From: Paracoccaceae bacterium
GTDB lineage: Bacteria > Pseudomonadota > Alphaproteobacteria > Rhodobacterales > Rhodobacteraceae
Direction: 5' to 3'
Assembly (NCBI GenBank): GCA_024742705.1
Contig: JANSXZ010000006.1
Location: 62,001-126,000, forward strand
Length of the DNA stretch: 64,000 nucleotides
Shown in pieces: positions 8,419 to 18,337 of this stretch. Positions within the stretch are counted from its first letter, which is position 1. The number at the start of each line of letters is the position of its first letter. The notes beneath the pieces are model-generated. The model was not told the DNA's origin and did no database searches. It worked only from the letters and a program-made list of their open reading frames with translations. The position numbers and the translations under genes are program-made.

Positions 8419-8835
8419 TCAGCCGCGGCGCAGGCGGATCACCACGTCCACCGATGCGATCTCGGCACCGGCGGGGGCATCGGGCAGCCGCGTGATCACC
8501 AGTTGATCTGACGGCGCATCCGTCAGGTGGCCGTCTTCTTCCCAATAGAAATGGGGATGGTCGTGCGTGTTGGTGTCGAAATAGCTCTTCGATCCGTCCA
8601 CGGTGACTTCGTTCAGAAGGCCCGCATCGCAGAACGCGCGCAGCGTGTTGTATACGGTGGCCAGCGAAACCGCCACGTCGCGCGACTTGGCCGCCTCGAA
8701 CAGGCTTTCGGCGGTGACATGCCGGTGGCGTCCGTCGCCGACCAGCAATTCGGCAAGCGCCGCGCGCTGGCGCGTCGGCCGCAGCCCGGCATCGCTCAGC
8801 CATGCGGCGGCAATGTTTTGCGGTGTCCCGGTCAT
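8419..8835 (-). CDS. irr: Iron response regulator Irr (Fur family)
   Basis: 138-residue Fur-superfamily regulator: winged helix in residues 1-80 (recognition region SLATVYNTLRAF) and a dimerisation/metal region with NTHDHPHFYWEE (H91, H93, H95). The HDHPHFYWE motif is characteristic of Irr, the haem-sensing Fur relative of alphaproteobacteria, rather than Fur or Zur. No N-terminal GCPW-type haem motif is present, as in many non-Bradyrhizobium Irr proteins. It is divergent from fabA, a conserved neighbourhood in Rhodobacteraceae. Expected to repress or activate iron and haem genes under low iron. Confidence 0.9.
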   Translation of the reverse strand: MTGTPQNIAAAWLSDAGLRPTRQRAALAELLVGDGRHRHVTAESLFEAAKSRDVAVSLATVYNTLRAFCDAGLLNEVTVDGSKSYFDTNTHDHPHFYWEEDGHLTDAPSDQLVITRLPDAPAGAEIASVDVVIRLRRG

Positions 8836-8865
8836 TACAGTCGTCCCGTTTGATAGTTCTGAGAT

Positions 8866-8894
8866 ATATAAAGGGCCTGCCGAGGCTTTTTCAA
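8866..8894 (-). promoter_or_regulatory. Candidate irr promoter
   Basis: On the minus strand TTGAAA (8894-8889) and TTATAT (8871-8866) are spaced 17 bp and lie about 31 bp upstream of the irr ATG. Just downstream is CTCAGAACTATC, which only loosely resembles half of an ICE/Irr box, so autoregulation is possible but not shown. Confidence 0.4.
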
Positions 8895-9035
8895 TTGAAA
8901 ATCGGTCGCAACTGGCGCCGGGCGCGACGGTGCGCCGCGCCTTGCCGTCACAACAGGCAGCGCGGCAGGTGCGGCTTGCAGGACAGGGCAGCCGGGTGGT
9001 AGAGGAGTCAGAACCTGACAGGAGAGCCGCCCGGA

Positions 9036-9545
9036 ATGCCCCAGTACCCCGATCACTTCGACAAGGAAGGCCTGCTGAAATGCGCGCGCGGTGAGTTGTT
9101 CGGCCCCGGAAACGCCCAGTTGCCCGAACCGCCGATGCTGATGATGGACCGCATCACCGAGATCAGCGCCGATGGCGGCAGCCACGGCAAGGGCCATGTG
9201 ATCGCCGAATTCGACATTCACCCGGACCTGTGGTTCTTCAAATGCCATTTTCCCGGCAACCCGATCATGCCCGGATGCCTGGGGCTGGACGGCCTTTGGC
9301 AACTGACCGGCTTCAACCTGGGTTGGCGCGGGATGCTGGGCCAGGGCATGGCGCTTGGCGTGGGCGAAGTGAAGCTGACCGGGATGGTCAAACCCGACCG
9401 CAAACTTCTCACCTATCATGTGGACATGACCCGCGTGATCGACCGCAAGCTGAAGATCGGCGTGGCCGACGGGCGGGTTGTGGCCGACGGCGAAGAGATT
9501 TATGCGGTAAAGGACATGAAGGTCGGTCTGGCCGCCGCCAGCTGA
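9036..9545 (+). CDS. fabA: Bifunctional 3-hydroxydecanoyl-ACP dehydratase/isomerase FabA
   Basis: Dehydrates 3-hydroxyacyl-ACP and isomerises trans-2- to cis-3-decenoyl-ACP, the branch point to unsaturated fatty acids. 169 residues, typical. Active-site H71 ([14 protein letters not shown]) and D85 (LGLDG) correspond to E. coli H70 and D84. First of three genes fabA-fabB-fabI, 27 bp before fabB. Presence of FabA with FabB indicates the anaerobic-type unsaturated fatty acid pathway. Confidence 0.97.
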   Translation: MPQYPDHFDKEGLLKCARGELFGPGNAQLPEPPMLMMDRITEISADGGSHGKGHVIAEFDIHPDLWFFKCHFPGNPIMPGCLGLDGLWQLTGFNLGWRGMLGQGMALGVGEVKLTGMVKPDRKLLTYHVDMTRVIDRKLKIGVADGRVVADGEEIYAVKDMKVGLAAAS

Positions 9546-9572
9546 CCGAAACCGACACCAAGGGAGGCCGGC

Positions 9573-10802
9573 ATGCGCCGTGTGGTCGTAACCGGGCTGG
9601 GCATCGTCTCATCCATCGGAAACAACGCATCCGAGGTTCTTGCCTCGTTGCAGGCCGGGCAATCCGGCATCGTCGCCAGCCCCGAAATGGCCGAGCACGG
9701 CTTTCGCAGCCGTGTCGCCGGCACGCTGAAGCTGGACCTGGCCGATCATATCGACAAGCGCACCCTGCGCTTCATGGGGCCGGGCGCTGCCTATGCGCAT
9801 ATCGCGATGGCCGAGGCAATCGCCGATTCCGGGCTGGACGAGGCCGACATCGTGAACCCGCGCACCGGGCTGGTCGCCGGCTCGGGCGGTCCTTCCACCA
9901 GCGCCATGCTGGCCGCGCACCAGACTGTTCTGGCCTCGGGCGCGACCCGGCGGATCGGCCCCTTCGCGGTCCCCAAATGCATGTCGTCGACGGTATCGGC
10001 CAACCTCAGCACCGCATACCGCATCAAGGGCATCAATTATTCGATCACCTCGGCGTGTTCGACCAGCCTTCATTGCATCGGCAATGCCGCCGAACAGATC
10101 ATGATGGGCAAACAGGACGTGATGTTCGCCGGCGGCGGAGAAGAGCTCGACTGGACCCTGTCGTGCCTCTTCGATGCCATGGGGGCGATGTCGTCCAAGT
10201 ATAACGACGCGCCGGAAACCGCGTCGCGCGCCTTCGACGCCGACCGCGACGGGTTCGTGATCTCGGGCGGCGGCGGCATCGTGGTTCTCGAGGATCTCGA
10301 ACATGCCCTGGCCCGCGGTGCGCGCATCTATGCGGAAATCACCGGCTACGCCGCCACTTCGGACGGCCACGACATGGTTGCCCCCTCGGGCGAGGGCGGC
10401 GAGAGGGCGATGCGCCTGGCGCTGCAGACCCTGCCGCCGGACCGTCGCGTCGGATACATCAACGCCCACGGCACATCGACACCGGTGGGCGATGTCGGCG
10501 AGGTCGAGGCCGTGCGCCGGATCTTCGGCGCCGGCAGCACGCCGCCGATCAGTTCGACCAAATCCATGACCGGGCACGCGCAGGGCGCGGCCGGCGCGCT
10601 CGAGGCGATCTTCTGCCTGCTGATGCTCGATCGTGACTTCATCGCGCGTTCGATCAATGTCGAAACCCTGGATCCGGCACTGACAGCCGGCGAAATCGCG
10701 CAGGCCCGCGTAGATGAAGCCGGGCTTGATTCGGTCATGACCAATTCATTCGGTTTCGGCGGCACGAACGGATCGATGATCCTTTCGAAGTATCACGGTT
10801 AG
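9573..10802 (+). CDS. fabB: 3-oxoacyl-ACP synthase I FabB
   Basis: Beta-ketoacyl-ACP synthase I, which elongates cis-3-decenoyl-ACP made by FabA. 409 residues. Thiolase-fold triad: C162 (TSACSTSLHC), H299 (NAHGTSTPVGD) and H335 (TGHAQGAAG). A GGGAGG ribosome-binding site precedes the ATG. It sits between fabA and fabI, which supports FabB rather than FabF. Confidence 0.96.
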   Translation: MRRVVVTGLGIVSSIGNNASEVLASLQAGQSGIVASPEMAEHGFRSRVAGTLKLDLADHIDKRTLRFMGPGAAYAHIAMAEAIADSGLDEADIVNPRTGLVAGSGGPSTSAMLAAHQTVLASGATRRIGPFAVPKCMSSTVSANLSTAYRIKGINYSITSACSTSLHCIGNAAEQIMMGKQDVMFAGGGEELDWTLSCLFDAMGAMSSKYNDAPETASRAFDADRDGFVISGGGGIVVLEDLEHALARGARIYAEITGYAATSDGHDMVAPSGEGGERAMRLALQTLPPDRRVGYINAHGTSTPVGDVGEVEAVRRIFGAGSTPPISSTKSMTGHAQGAAGALEAIFCLLMLDRDFIARSINVETLDPALTAGEIAQARVDEAGLDSVMTNSFGFGGTNGSMILSKYHG

Positions 10803-10811
10803 GAAACGACG

Positions 10812-11603
10812 ATGTTCAGGGCTCTCGAAGGCAAACGCGGGTTGGTCATGGGGGTGGCGAACGATCGGTCGATCGCCTGGGGCATTGCACAGGCGATGCA
10901 CGAAGCCGGTGCAGAACTGGCCTTCACCTATCAGGGCGAAGCCTTCGGAAAGCGGCTGCAACCGCTGGCCGAAAGCGTCGGTTCCGATTTCATGGTCGAT
11001 GTGGATGTCACCGACGACGCGTCTCTCGATACCGCCTTTGCCGCCCTTTCGGGCCGCTGGCCCACCATCGACTTTCTGGTGCACGCCATTGCGTTCTCGG
11101 ACAAATCCGAACTGACCGGCCGGTTCCTGAACACCAGCCGCGACAATTTCAAACGGTCGCTCGACATCAGCGCCTATTCCTTCGTCGAAGTCGCCCGGCG
11201 CGCGCATCCGATGATGGCCGAAAACGGCGGTTGCCTGCTGACGCTGACCTACCAGGGGTCGAACCGGGTGGTGCCAAACTACAATGTGATGGGCGTGGCG
11301 AAGGCCGCTCTCGAGGCGGCGACGCGCTATCTGGCCAACGATCTGGGGCCCGAAGGCATTCGGGTGAACGCGATCAGCCCCGGCCCGATGAAAACGCTGG
11401 CCGGGGCCGCCATCGGCGGCGCGCGCCGCACGTACAAGCATACCGCCAACAACGCTCCGCTGCGCGAGAACGCCACTTTGGCCGCGGTCGGCGGCACGGC
11501 GGTATACCTCGCGTCAGATGCAGGGGCCTGTACCACGGGCGAGATTATCCACGTCGATGGCGGGTTTCACGTTCTGGGGATGCCGCAGGCCGAAAACCTC
11601 TGA
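10812..11603 (+). CDS. fabI: Enoyl-ACP reductase FabI (NADH)
   Basis: Short-chain dehydrogenase-fold enoyl-ACP reductase for the last reduction of each fatty acid cycle; target class of triclosan and diazaborines. 263 residues. Nucleotide-binding GVANDRSIAWGIA near residue 14, catalytic Y157 and K164 with preceding Y147 (TYQGSNRVVPNYNVMGVAK), matching E. coli Y146, Y156 and K163. It begins 9 bp after fabB and ends the fabABI unit. Confidence 0.96.
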   Translation: MFRALEGKRGLVMGVANDRSIAWGIAQAMHEAGAELAFTYQGEAFGKRLQPLAESVGSDFMVDVDVTDDASLDTAFAALSGRWPTIDFLVHAIAFSDKSELTGRFLNTSRDNFKRSLDISAYSFVEVARRAHPMMAENGGCLLTLTYQGSNRVVPNYNVMGVAKAALEAATRYLANDLGPEGIRVNAISPGPMKTLAGAAIGGARRTYKHTANNAPLRENATLAAVGGTAVYLASDAGACTTGEIIHVDGGFHVLGMPQAENL

Positions 11604-12019
11604 CGCCGGCGACGGCCCCATGACGCGCGTGGTTCAGCTGCGCTCGCGGCCTTTTGCGGTGCCTTTGCCCATGTCCAGGGCGGCGCCCGTGCCAGTGGCG
11701 CAGGCGGCTGGCCGGGCAATGCGGCAGTTTTGAGGCCGCTTTGCGATCTGCGAAAAATACACTGTTTCCACGCGAATGAATTGACACTCGTTCGCGCATG
11801 ACGTGTATTTCAAACGAAGCATTTTGGTAAACACAGACTGGCGCGGCCAATTCGGCACCGCGTTCCAACCCGAAGGACAAATCGCAAGCTGCACCCGGCG
11901 CGCATGTGCCCGCAGGCCTTGCCAAGCAAGCCATTTTCAGGCGGCGCCGGGGCCGGCGTCTGGCATCGTGCGCATGCGCCGTGCCGATCCGCCCCAGGGC
12001 CCCGCACGAAGGAGACCCC
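11604..12019. other. 416-bp intergenic region between fabI and the RTX gene
   Basis: No gene is supported. A 37-codon ATG frame (11621-11733) has no ribosome-binding site or recognisable product. The second half is AT-richer and holds a good promoter candidate (11781-11809). No clear terminator was seen after fabI. Confidence 0.6.
11781..11809 (+). promoter_or_regulatory. Candidate promoter of the RTX beta-helix gene
   Basis: TTGACA at 11781-11786 and TGTATT at 11804-11809 separated by 17 bp, in the AT-richest part of the intergenic region. It would give a 5' leader of about 200 nt before the GTG at 12020. Confidence 0.45.
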
Positions 12020-14965
12020 GTGAGCCCGACAATCATTGACATCGCCGCCGGAACGACCGCGGCGCAATTGCAATCGCTGATCGATGCGGCCTCGGGCCCG
12101 ACGACCTTCCGGCTGGCGGCGGGCGATTTCCATTTCGACCGGACGGTGGTGATCTCGCAGAGCCATATCTCGATCCAGGGGGCTGGCCGCGACGCGACCG
12201 TGATCCATGCCACCGCGGCCTTGGGCGACGATCCGGCACTGCGCATCGGCCACGAGTTGCACAAACCCGAGCGGCTCGACACCTTCGACATGGCGGCGGC
12301 GGCCAGTGTCGGCGACACGTCGATCTTGCTGGCCCCCGGCCACGATCTGCAAGCTGGCGATTTCATCTACATCACCCAGGAAAACACCGACGCCTTCTTC
12401 GCCGAAATCGGCGATACCGCATGGCGCAAGGACAAGGATCTGCGCACCATCCTCGTGGAAGTCACCGAAGTGGACGGCGCGCGGGTGCATTTCGATTCGC
12501 CGCTGACCTTCGACTATGATCCCGCGCTCAGCGAGGTTCAGCACCGCCGCATCCTCGAGGGCAACGATCTGGGCGGGTTTTCGATGACCGGCCCCTACGG
12601 CACCGCCGACCCGGCCCAGTATTCGAACACCAAGGGCAACGGCCAGGGCCACACGATGATCATGATCGGCGGCGCGACCGAAGCGCGCTTGCACGATATC
12701 TCGATCACCGACGCCATCAGCCACGGCATCACCTTCGCGGGCAGCACCGATCTGACCGTCGAAGATTTCCATATGGATGGCACCCACAACAAGGGCTCGG
12801 GCGGCAACGGCTATGCGATCTGGATTCGCGATGTCTATGACAGCAGCTTTACCAATCTCGATATCGTCGATGTGCGCCATGCGGTGATCTTCGCCAGCTA
12901 TACATCGTCCAGCGGCAATGACGTGCATGTCCGCTATACCAACCGCGACATCAACTTCCACGGCGGGCGCGATCAGTACAATTCGGTTGTCGTCGATCAG
13001 ATGATCCGCAATGCAATCGAGCAAAAGCACATGTCGACGGCGACGTGGTTCAACGACGGCACGCGCTATGGCGCGCCCACCGACCCCGAAACCAATGAGA
13101 TTCTGATCCGTGAAGTGGTCGCATCGAACAAGGACGACACCATCGTCGCGCACCCCGATGGCGCAATCATCTCGACTGTCGATTCCGAAGATCTGGTGTT
13201 CACCGGCGCGGGCGACGACTGGGTCGATCTGGGCAGCAGCGGCGACACGGTCCATGCATCGGCCGGCGACGATACCCTGATCGGCGGCTTCGGCACTGAC
13301 CGGGTGATCTTTGCGCGCGATGTCGACAGCTACACACTTGGCCGGATGGGCGACACGCTTCTGGTGATGTCCGGCACGGACGTGACCCGCCTGTCCCAGA
13401 TCGAACGCGCCGAGTTCGCCGGTCTGACCCTGTCGGTAGACGATCTTCTCGAGGCCAGCCCCGAAGTCGACGGCCCCTACCCCGTGCCCGAGCCGGAACC
13501 AGAGCCTGAGCCAGAACCCGAGCCGGAGCCGGAACCCGAGCCTGAGCCGGAGCCTGAGCCTGAGCCGGAACCCGAGCCTGAGCCCGAACCCGAGCCTGAG
13601 CCCGAACCCGAGCCTGAGCCCGAACCCGAACCCGAGCCTGAACCGGAGCCGGAACCCGAGCCTGAGCCCGAGCCGGAAGGCGATATCAACTGGCACGCCA
13701 TCGACACCGAAGGTTGGTATCTCCTTGAGGGCGGCGGCCGGAAACGCTTTGGCGCGAACGAGGATTACGTCCTGGGCGACGACGTGCAACGCAGCAAGTT
13801 TTCATCGAAGGCAGCGCTGGATGCGGTGGGCAATGCCCGCGACAACGACATGCGCGGCAACGATGCGGCCAACCGTCTGGAAGGCGGCGATGGCAACGAC
13901 ACGCTGAACGGCCGCGACGGCAACGACACGCTGATCGGCGGCGCGGGCGACGATTCTCTGAAATCGGGCGATGACGACGACGCGCTTGCCGGCGGGTCGG
14001 GCAACGATACGCTGAAGGCCGGGCGTGGCGACGACGTGATCCTGATCGGGGCCGGCGCGGATTCGATCGACGGGCAAAAGGGCGAGGACAACGTTCTGTT
14101 GACCGAGGCTATCGAGGCCTACGAGATCGTCGAATCGTCGAAAGGTTTCACCATCTCGCTGGGCTCGGATGTCAGCATCGTCCGGAACGTGGAAACCTTC
14201 ATCTTCGCGGATGTCACGCTGAGCGGTGCGGAATTGTTGCAAGTGATCGCCGAAGCCCCCGAACCGGAACCGGAACCCGAGCCAGACCCCCAGCCCGAAC
14301 CGGAACCGGAACCCGAACCGGACCCCCAGCCCGAACCGGAACCGGAACCCGAACCGGACCCCCAGCCCGAACCGGAGCCGAACCCGGATACCGGCCCGCA
14401 GGACTGGCATGAAATCGATGCCGCATCCCTGCCGGTGATCGAGGGCGGCGCGGGCTGGCAACGGCACATCTCATCGGTGTCGTTCACGATGGGCGCAGAT
14501 CTCGAAGCCAGCGGCTTTGAAGGCAGCGCCGATCTGACCGTGATCGGCAACGCGCTCGACAACAACATGCTGGGCAACGCCGGCGACAACCGGATGGAAG
14601 GCCGCGGCGGCGACGAACGGATCTTCGGCCGCGACGGCAACGATACCTTGCTGGGCGGCGCGGGCGACGATGACCTTTCAGGCGCGGATGACGCCGACCT
14701 GCTGCATGGCGGCACCGGCAACGACACGCTGAACGGCGGCAAGGGCGCGGATCACTTCGTGTTCCTGCAAGGCGACGGCATCGACCTGATCGAGGATTTC
14801 AACCCGGGCGAAGACCGGATTTCGGTTCAGGCGTCGGGCGATCTGGCAGACCGCGCCAGCGCCAGCGGCAGCGGGACCCGGATCGATTTCGGCAATGGTG
14901 ACGTTCTGATCGTCGAAGACATCGCCCCAGAGACACTTCTGGACCACCTCGACCTGCTGTTGTAG
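12020..14965 (+). CDS. Large beta-helix protein with RTX calcium-binding repeats and Glu-Pro linkers
   Basis: 981 residues from GTG 12020, chosen because AAGGAG lies 5 nt upstream. Residues 1-390 look like a pectate-lyase-type right-handed beta-helix ([46 protein letters not shown]). A first RTX-like block follows ([20 protein letters not shown]). Residues 490-553 are an uninterrupted Glu-Pro run of 64 residues. A second module (about 556-745) has a WHAID start and [20 protein letters not shown]-type nonapeptides, then a second Glu/Pro/Asp/Gln linker (748-791) and a third, paralogous module starting WHEID with more RTX repeats. No classical signal peptide; RTX proteins normally leave by type I secretion through a C-terminal signal. 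No T1SS genes are nearby. Possible polysaccharide-active or adhesive exoprotein. Confidence 0.82.
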   Translation: MSPTIIDIAAGTTAAQLQSLIDAASGPTTFRLAAGDFHFDRTVVISQSHISIQGAGRDATVIHATAALGDDPALRIGHELHKPERLDTFDMAAAASVGDTSILLAPGHDLQAGDFIYITQENTDAFFAEIGDTAWRKDKDLRTILVEVTEVDGARVHFDSPLTFDYDPALSEVQHRRILEGNDLGGFSMTGPYGTADPAQYSNTKGNGQGHTMIMIGGATEARLHDISITDAISHGITFAGSTDLTVEDFHMDGTHNKGSGGNGYAIWIRDVYDSSFTNLDIVDVRHAVIFASYTSSSGNDVHVRYTNRDINFHGGRDQYNSVVVDQMIRNAIEQKHMSTATWFNDGTRYGAPTDPETNEILIREVVASNKDDTIVAHPDGAIISTVDSEDLVFTGAGDDWVDLGSSGDTVHASAGDDTLIGGFGTDRVIFARDVDSYTLGRMGDTLLVMSGTDVTRLSQIERAEFAGLTLSVDDLLEASPEVDGPYPVPEPEPEPEPEPEPEPEPEPEPEPEPEPEPEPEPEPEPEPEPEPEPEPEPEPEPEPEPEPEPEPEGDINWHAIDTEGWYLLEGGGRKRFGANEDYVLGDDVQRSKFSSKAALDAVGNARDNDMRGNDAANRLEGGDGNDTLNGRDGNDTLIGGAGDDSLKSGDDDDALAGGSGNDTLKAGRGDDVILIGAGADSIDGQKGEDNVLLTEAIEAYEIVESSKGFTISLGSDVSIVRNVETFIFADVTLSGAELLQVIAEAPEPEPEPEPDPQPEPEPEPEPDPQPEPEPEPEPDPQPEPEPNPDTGPQDWHEIDAASLPVIEGGAGWQRHISSVSFTMGADLEASGFEGSADLTVIGNALDNNMLGNAGDNRMEGRGGDERIFGRDGNDTLLGGAGDDDLSGADDADLLHGGTGNDTLNGGKGADHFVFLQGDGIDLIEDFNPGEDRISVQASGDLADRASASGSGTRIDFGNGDVLIVEDIAPETLLDHLDLLL
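13487..13678 (+). repeat. Hexanucleotide-type tandem repeat encoding (Glu-Pro)32
   Basis: About 190 bp made of GAG/GAA-CCx hexamers encode 64 alternating Pro and Glu residues. Third-base variation (ccg, cct, ccc) interrupts perfect identity, but blocks such as GAGCCTGAGCCC recur, so length changes by recombination or slippage are plausible. On the opposite strand the same bases read as Gly-Ser repeats, which is not a gene. Confidence 0.9.
14261..14392 (+). repeat. Second tandem repeat, Glu-Pro/Asp-Pro-Gln-Pro linker
   Basis: Encodes three near-identical copies of a unit ending PDPQPEP between the second and third modules of the RTX protein. The DNA repeat unit is about 36 bp and nearly identical between copies. 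Confidence 0.85.
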
Positions 14966-14976
14966 CGCGGCGGCGG

Positions 14977-15693
14977 TCAATACCGTGTGCTCATCCGGTA
15001 GCCGGGGTGGTGCGACATCCGCACGAAGGTGACAGGCGCGCCCTGCAGCCATGTGATCCGCTCGAGCTGGAACAGCGGCACGCCGACGGCGGTTTCGAGA
15101 AATTCGGCAAGCGGCGCATCGGCCGCTTCGGCCGACATGGCGATCTCGGCGTCTGTGAAGGGCACCGCGCCCAGCAGCCATTCGTTTGGCCCGATCACCG
15201 ACAGATCCGCCGTCAGGATCGCCGGCACGGCTTCGGTGTTCACCCAGCGTTCCTCGAACTGGAAGGGGCGGTTGTCGGCGTAATGCATGCAGCGCAGATG
15301 CAGCATCGGGTGATCGCCCGGCAGATCCAGCCGCGCCGCCAGCCACGCCGGACAGGGGCCGGCCCGGCGCGATACCAGCGCATAGCGATAGGTTGCGTTG
15401 GTTTCTTCAACCAGATGCCGCACCACCGATATCTCGAACTTGGCCTTGCGCACCGGCACCATCCGCACCCGCGTGCCCGACTTGCGTTTGCGATCGATCA
15501 CGCCTTCATCGGACAACGCGCGCAGCGCGCGGTTGACCGTGGCGCGGGCGCATCCGAATTCCGCGGCAAGGTCGTGTTCCGTTGGCAACAGCGCCCCCGG
15601 CGGCCAGACCCGCGCCCGGATCCGCGCCAGAACCGCCGCGCGCACGTCCAGAAAGGATGTGCGCGTGGCCTTTGCGGCGCGCATGTCAGACAT
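14977..15693 (-). CDS. hutC: GntR/HutC-family transcriptional regulator of the hut genes
   Basis: 238-residue GntR-family repressor. N-terminal winged helix (about 18-85: LLPTEHDLAAEFGCARATVNRALRAL) and C-terminal UTRA ligand-binding domain (about 95-235). In the HutC subfamily urocanate relieves repression of histidine-utilisation genes. The ATG at 15693 overlaps the hutF stop, so hutF and hutC are co-transcribed; an alternative ATG lies at 15684. A longer upstream reading frame exists but runs antisense-like through hutF and is not supported. Expected target is the palindrome at 17058-17073 between hutF and hutI. Confidence 0.9.
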   Translation of the reverse strand: MSDMRAAKATRTSFLDVRAAVLARIRARVWPPGALLPTEHDLAAEFGCARATVNRALRALSDEGVIDRKRKSGTRVRMVPVRKAKFEISVVRHLVEETNATYRYALVSRRAGPCPAWLAARLDLPGDHPMLHLRCMHYADNRPFQFEERWVNTEAVPAILTADLSVIGPNEWLLGAVPFTDAEIAMSAEAADAPLAEFLETAVGVPLFQLERITWLQGAPVTFVRMSHHPGYRMSTRY

Positions 15694-17047
15694 CGCGCAC
15701 CAGCGCGCGCATGGCATCGCGAAAGTCGCGTTCGATGCGGTCGCGGGCCACATGGCGCCGGCCACGCACGCTGTGACGGCCCGCCGCCCAGACATCGGTG
15801 ACAACGCCGCGCCCGCCGGCAAAGCAGAACCCGTCAAGCAATTGATCGGTGCGCAGCGCGCACAGCGCCGTGTCGTTGCTGTCGATCGCCATCAGATCGG
15901 CCAGGGCGCCGATCTCGATCTGCCCGCCCCCCCGGCCCAGCGCCTGCGCCGCACCCCGCGCGGCACCGCAGAACAGCGCGGTGCCCACAGACATGTCGCC
16001 GATCGCAAGAACGTTGCGGGCCAGATCCCGCAGGCGCTGGGAATACTCGAGCATCCGCAGTTCTCCGGCCAATGAAATCCGCACGTTCGAATCGGTGCCC
16101 ACACCGAAGGCCCCGCCCCGCGCCATGTACTCGGCGCCGTTGAACGGGCCATCGCCAAGGTTGGCCTCGGTGATCGGGCAAAGACCGGCAACCGCGCCAC
16201 TGCGCGCCATCGCGTCGGTTTCGCCAGCAGTCATGTGGGTGGCATGGATCAGGCACCAATCGGCGCCGACCGGCAGGTGATCCAGCGCCCATTCCACCGG
16301 CCGCGCGCCCAGCCAGTTGCGGATCTGCGCAACTTCGGCGGGCTGTTCGGCGATGTGCATGTGCACCGGCGCGCCCGCCGCCAGGCCCAGCACCGCCGTC
16401 AGGTCGTCGGGGCATGTGGCGCGCAGCGAATGCGGTGCGATCCCGACACGGGTATCGGCCGGCATCGCGGCGGCGGCCCGCCGGACCGCCTGAACCAGGT
16501 CGGCGAACCCGTCAGGCCCGTTGGCAAAGCGCAACTGCCCCGGCGCCAACGGTCGCCGACCGGCGCCGCCATAGGTGTAGAGCACCGGCAGATGGGTCAA
16601 CCCGATGCCGGTGTCCGACGCCGCGGCGAAAACCGCGAGGCTGAGTTCGGCGGGATCGTCATATCGCCCGCCGTCCGGGCGATGATGCACATAGTGGAAT
16701 TCGCCGACGCTGGCATACCCCGCCTCCATCATCTCGACATAGCCTTGGGCGGCGATGGCCTGAAACTGCCCGGGCGTCATCTGACCCACGAAACGGTACA
16801 TCAGATCGCGCCAGGACCAGAAGTTGTCGCGATCCGCAGCACGGCGTTCCGTCATTCCCGCCATCGCCCGTTGAAAACAGTGCGAATGCAGGTTGCCGGG
16901 TGCGGGCAACAGCGTGTCGACCCGGATATCGCCCGGTTCCGGCGCGCCCGACGCCATTTCGGCAATATGCCCGCCCAGCAGCACCAGCCGGGCATTTTCG
17001 ATCCAGCCCTGGGCTGTCAGCACGCGGGTGGCATGGATGCCGGCCAT
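15686..17047 (-). CDS. hutF: Formimidoylglutamate deiminase HutF
   Basis: Amidohydrolase that converts N-formimino-L-glutamate to N-formyl-L-glutamate and ammonia. 453 residues, full length. Metal motif HSH (H54, H56 in [12 protein letters not shown]), later HMHIAEQ and the [15 protein letters not shown] segment typical of the family. The ATG at 17047 has TAAGGAG 6-7 nt upstream. With HutG downstream in the divergent operon this gives the five-step histidine route (HutH, HutU, HutI, HutF, HutG). Transcribed divergently from hutI and coupled to hutC. Confidence 0.95.
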   Translation of the reverse strand: MAGIHATRVLTAQGWIENARLVLLGGHIAEMASGAPEPGDIRVDTLLPAPGNLHSHCFQRAMAGMTERRAADRDNFWSWRDLMYRFVGQMTPGQFQAIAAQGYVEMMEAGYASVGEFHYVHHRPDGGRYDDPAELSLAVFAAASDTGIGLTHLPVLYTYGGAGRRPLAPGQLRFANGPDGFADLVQAVRRAAAAMPADTRVGIAPHSLRATCPDDLTAVLGLAAGAPVHMHIAEQPAEVAQIRNWLGARPVEWALDHLPVGADWCLIHATHMTAGETDAMARSGAVAGLCPITEANLGDGPFNGAEYMARGGAFGVGTDSNVRISLAGELRMLEYSQRLRDLARNVLAIGDMSVGTALFCGAARGAAQALGRGGGQIEIGALADLMAIDSNDTALCALRTDQLLDGFCFAGGRGVVTDVWAAGRHSVRGRRHVARDRIERDFRDAMRALVRDV

Positions 17048-17057
17048 TGGACACTCC

Positions 17058-17073
17058 TTATGTATAGACATAA
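17058..17073. promoter_or_regulatory. 16-bp palindrome, candidate HutC operator
   Basis: TTATGTATAGACATAA: arms TTATGT and ACATAA are perfect inverted repeats around ATAG. The core TGTATAGACA is close to the TGTATATACA-type site reported for HutC in other proteobacteria. It lies in the 81-bp hutF-hutI divergent region, overlapping the hutF ribosome-binding site on one side. On the other it overlaps a possible hutI promoter (TTGGAC 17047-17052, 16 bp, CATAAT 17069-17074). One bound HutC dimer could shut both units. Confidence 0.7.
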
Positions 17074-17128
17074 TGACGTTTATTGCATACCAAAGAATCA
17101 CGCAAGCGCCACATACAAGGGCCTCAAG

Positions 17129-18337
17129 GTGACTCGATCCATTCCCTCCGCTCCGCAGGTTCTGACCAATGCCCGCATCGTCACCATGGATGCGGGCGCG
17201 GAGATGATCGACCGGGGCGCCGTCGCCATCTCGGGTGGGCGCATCGAATGGGTCGGCGCGACGCTGCCCGCGGATTATGCCGGCTGGCCCCGGCAGGATA
17301 TGGGCGGGCGGTTGCTGACACCGGCGCTGATCGATTGTCACACCCATCTGGTTCATGGCGGATCGCGGGCCGCCGAATTCGAAATGCGGCTGAACGGCGC
17401 GCGCTACGAGGAAATCGCGCGGGCCGGAGGCGGCATCGTATCGACGGTGCGCGCCACCCGCGCCGCCACCGAGGCCGATCTGATCGCCACCGCGCTGCCC
17501 CGTCTGGACGCGCTGATCGCCGAGGGGGTCGGCACCGTGGAAATCAAATCCGGCTACGGGCTGGACATGGAAACCGAATTGCGGATGCTGCGCGCGGCCC
17601 GCGCGTTGGGCCGGATGCGCGATGTGCGCGTGATCACCAGCTTTCTGGGCGCCCACGCCACACCGCCGGAATGGCTGGGGCGCGACGACGCCTATATCGA
17701 CACCGTATGCCTGCCCGCCCTGCGCGCCGCCCATGCCGAGGGCCTGGTGGATGCGGTCGACGGGTTCTGCGAGGGCATCGCATTTTCTCCCGAGCAGATC
17801 GCGCGCGTCTTTGCCGTGGCCAAGGGCCTGGGCCTGCCGGTCAAGCTGCATGCGGAACAGCTCAGCCATTGCGGCGGCGCGATTCTGGCCGCGCAGATGG
17901 GCGCGATTTCGGTGGATCACGTCGAATATGCCACCGACGCCGATGCCCTGGCGCTGGCGCGGGCCGGCACCGTCGCCGTGCTGCTGCCCGGTGCCTTCTA
18001 CACGCTGCACGAAACCCGGATGCCGCCTGTGGATGCCTTTCGCGCGCACGGCGTGCCAATGGCCGTGGCGACCGATTGCAACCCCGGTTCGTCGCCGATG
18101 ACATCCCTGTTGCTGGCGATGAACATGGCCGCGACGCTGTTCCGGCTGACACCGCAGGAGGCTCTGGCCGGCACCACGGTACATGCGGCACGCGCGCTGG
18201 GCCTTGCGGATGCCGGGCGCGTTGCCGCGGGGTGCCGCGCCGATCTGGCGGTCTGGGATGTCGAAACCCCGGCCGAGCTGTCCTATCGCATCGGCTTCAA
18301 TCCGCTGCACCGCCGCATCACCGGAGCGTCCGCATGA
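17129..18337 (+). CDS. hutI: Imidazolonepropionase HutI
   Basis: Hydrolyses 4-imidazolone-5-propanoate to N-formimino-L-glutamate. 402 residues from GTG 17129 (AAGGG about 7 nt upstream); no in-frame ATG lies near the expected N-terminus. Metal ligands in [13 protein letters not shown] (H71, H73); [25 protein letters not shown] and [10 protein letters not shown] are family motifs. First gene of hutI-hutH-hutG-hutU; stop overlaps the hutH start. Confidence 0.95.
   Translation: MTRSIPSAPQVLTNARIVTMDAGAEMIDRGAVAISGGRIEWVGATLPADYAGWPRQDMGGRLLTPALIDCHTHLVHGGSRAAEFEMRLNGARYEEIARAGGGIVSTVRATRAATEADLIATALPRLDALIAEGVGTVEIKSGYGLDMETELRMLRAARALGRMRDVRVITSFLGAHATPPEWLGRDDAYIDTVCLPALRAAHAEGLVDAVDGFCEGIAFSPEQIARVFAVAKGLGLPVKLHAEQLSHCGGAILAAQMGAISVDHVEYATDADALALARAGTVAVLLPGAFYTLHETRMPPVDAFRAHGVPMAVATDCNPGSSPMTSLLLAMNMAATLFRLTPQEALAGTTVHAARALGLADAGRVAAGCRADLAVWDVETPAELSYRIGFNPLHRRITGASA

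Noticed and set aside
11621-11733. 37-codon ORF after fabI
   Set aside because: No ribosome-binding site, no similarity to a known small protein and Ala/Arg/Pro composition typical of chance frames.
13487-13678. Possible CRISPR array at the regular repeat
   Set aside because: Repeats are contiguous hexamers inside a coding frame, without spacers.
13477-13707. Gly-Ser repeat frame on the minus strand
   Set aside because: Pure complement of the Glu-Pro repeat; no start context or domain.
11810-13789. 659-codon minus-strand open frame opposite the RTX gene
   Set aside because: It is the shadow of the RTX gene; its Gly/Leu/Arg repeats come from the Glu-Pro DNA repeat read backwards, and it shows no recognisable domain.
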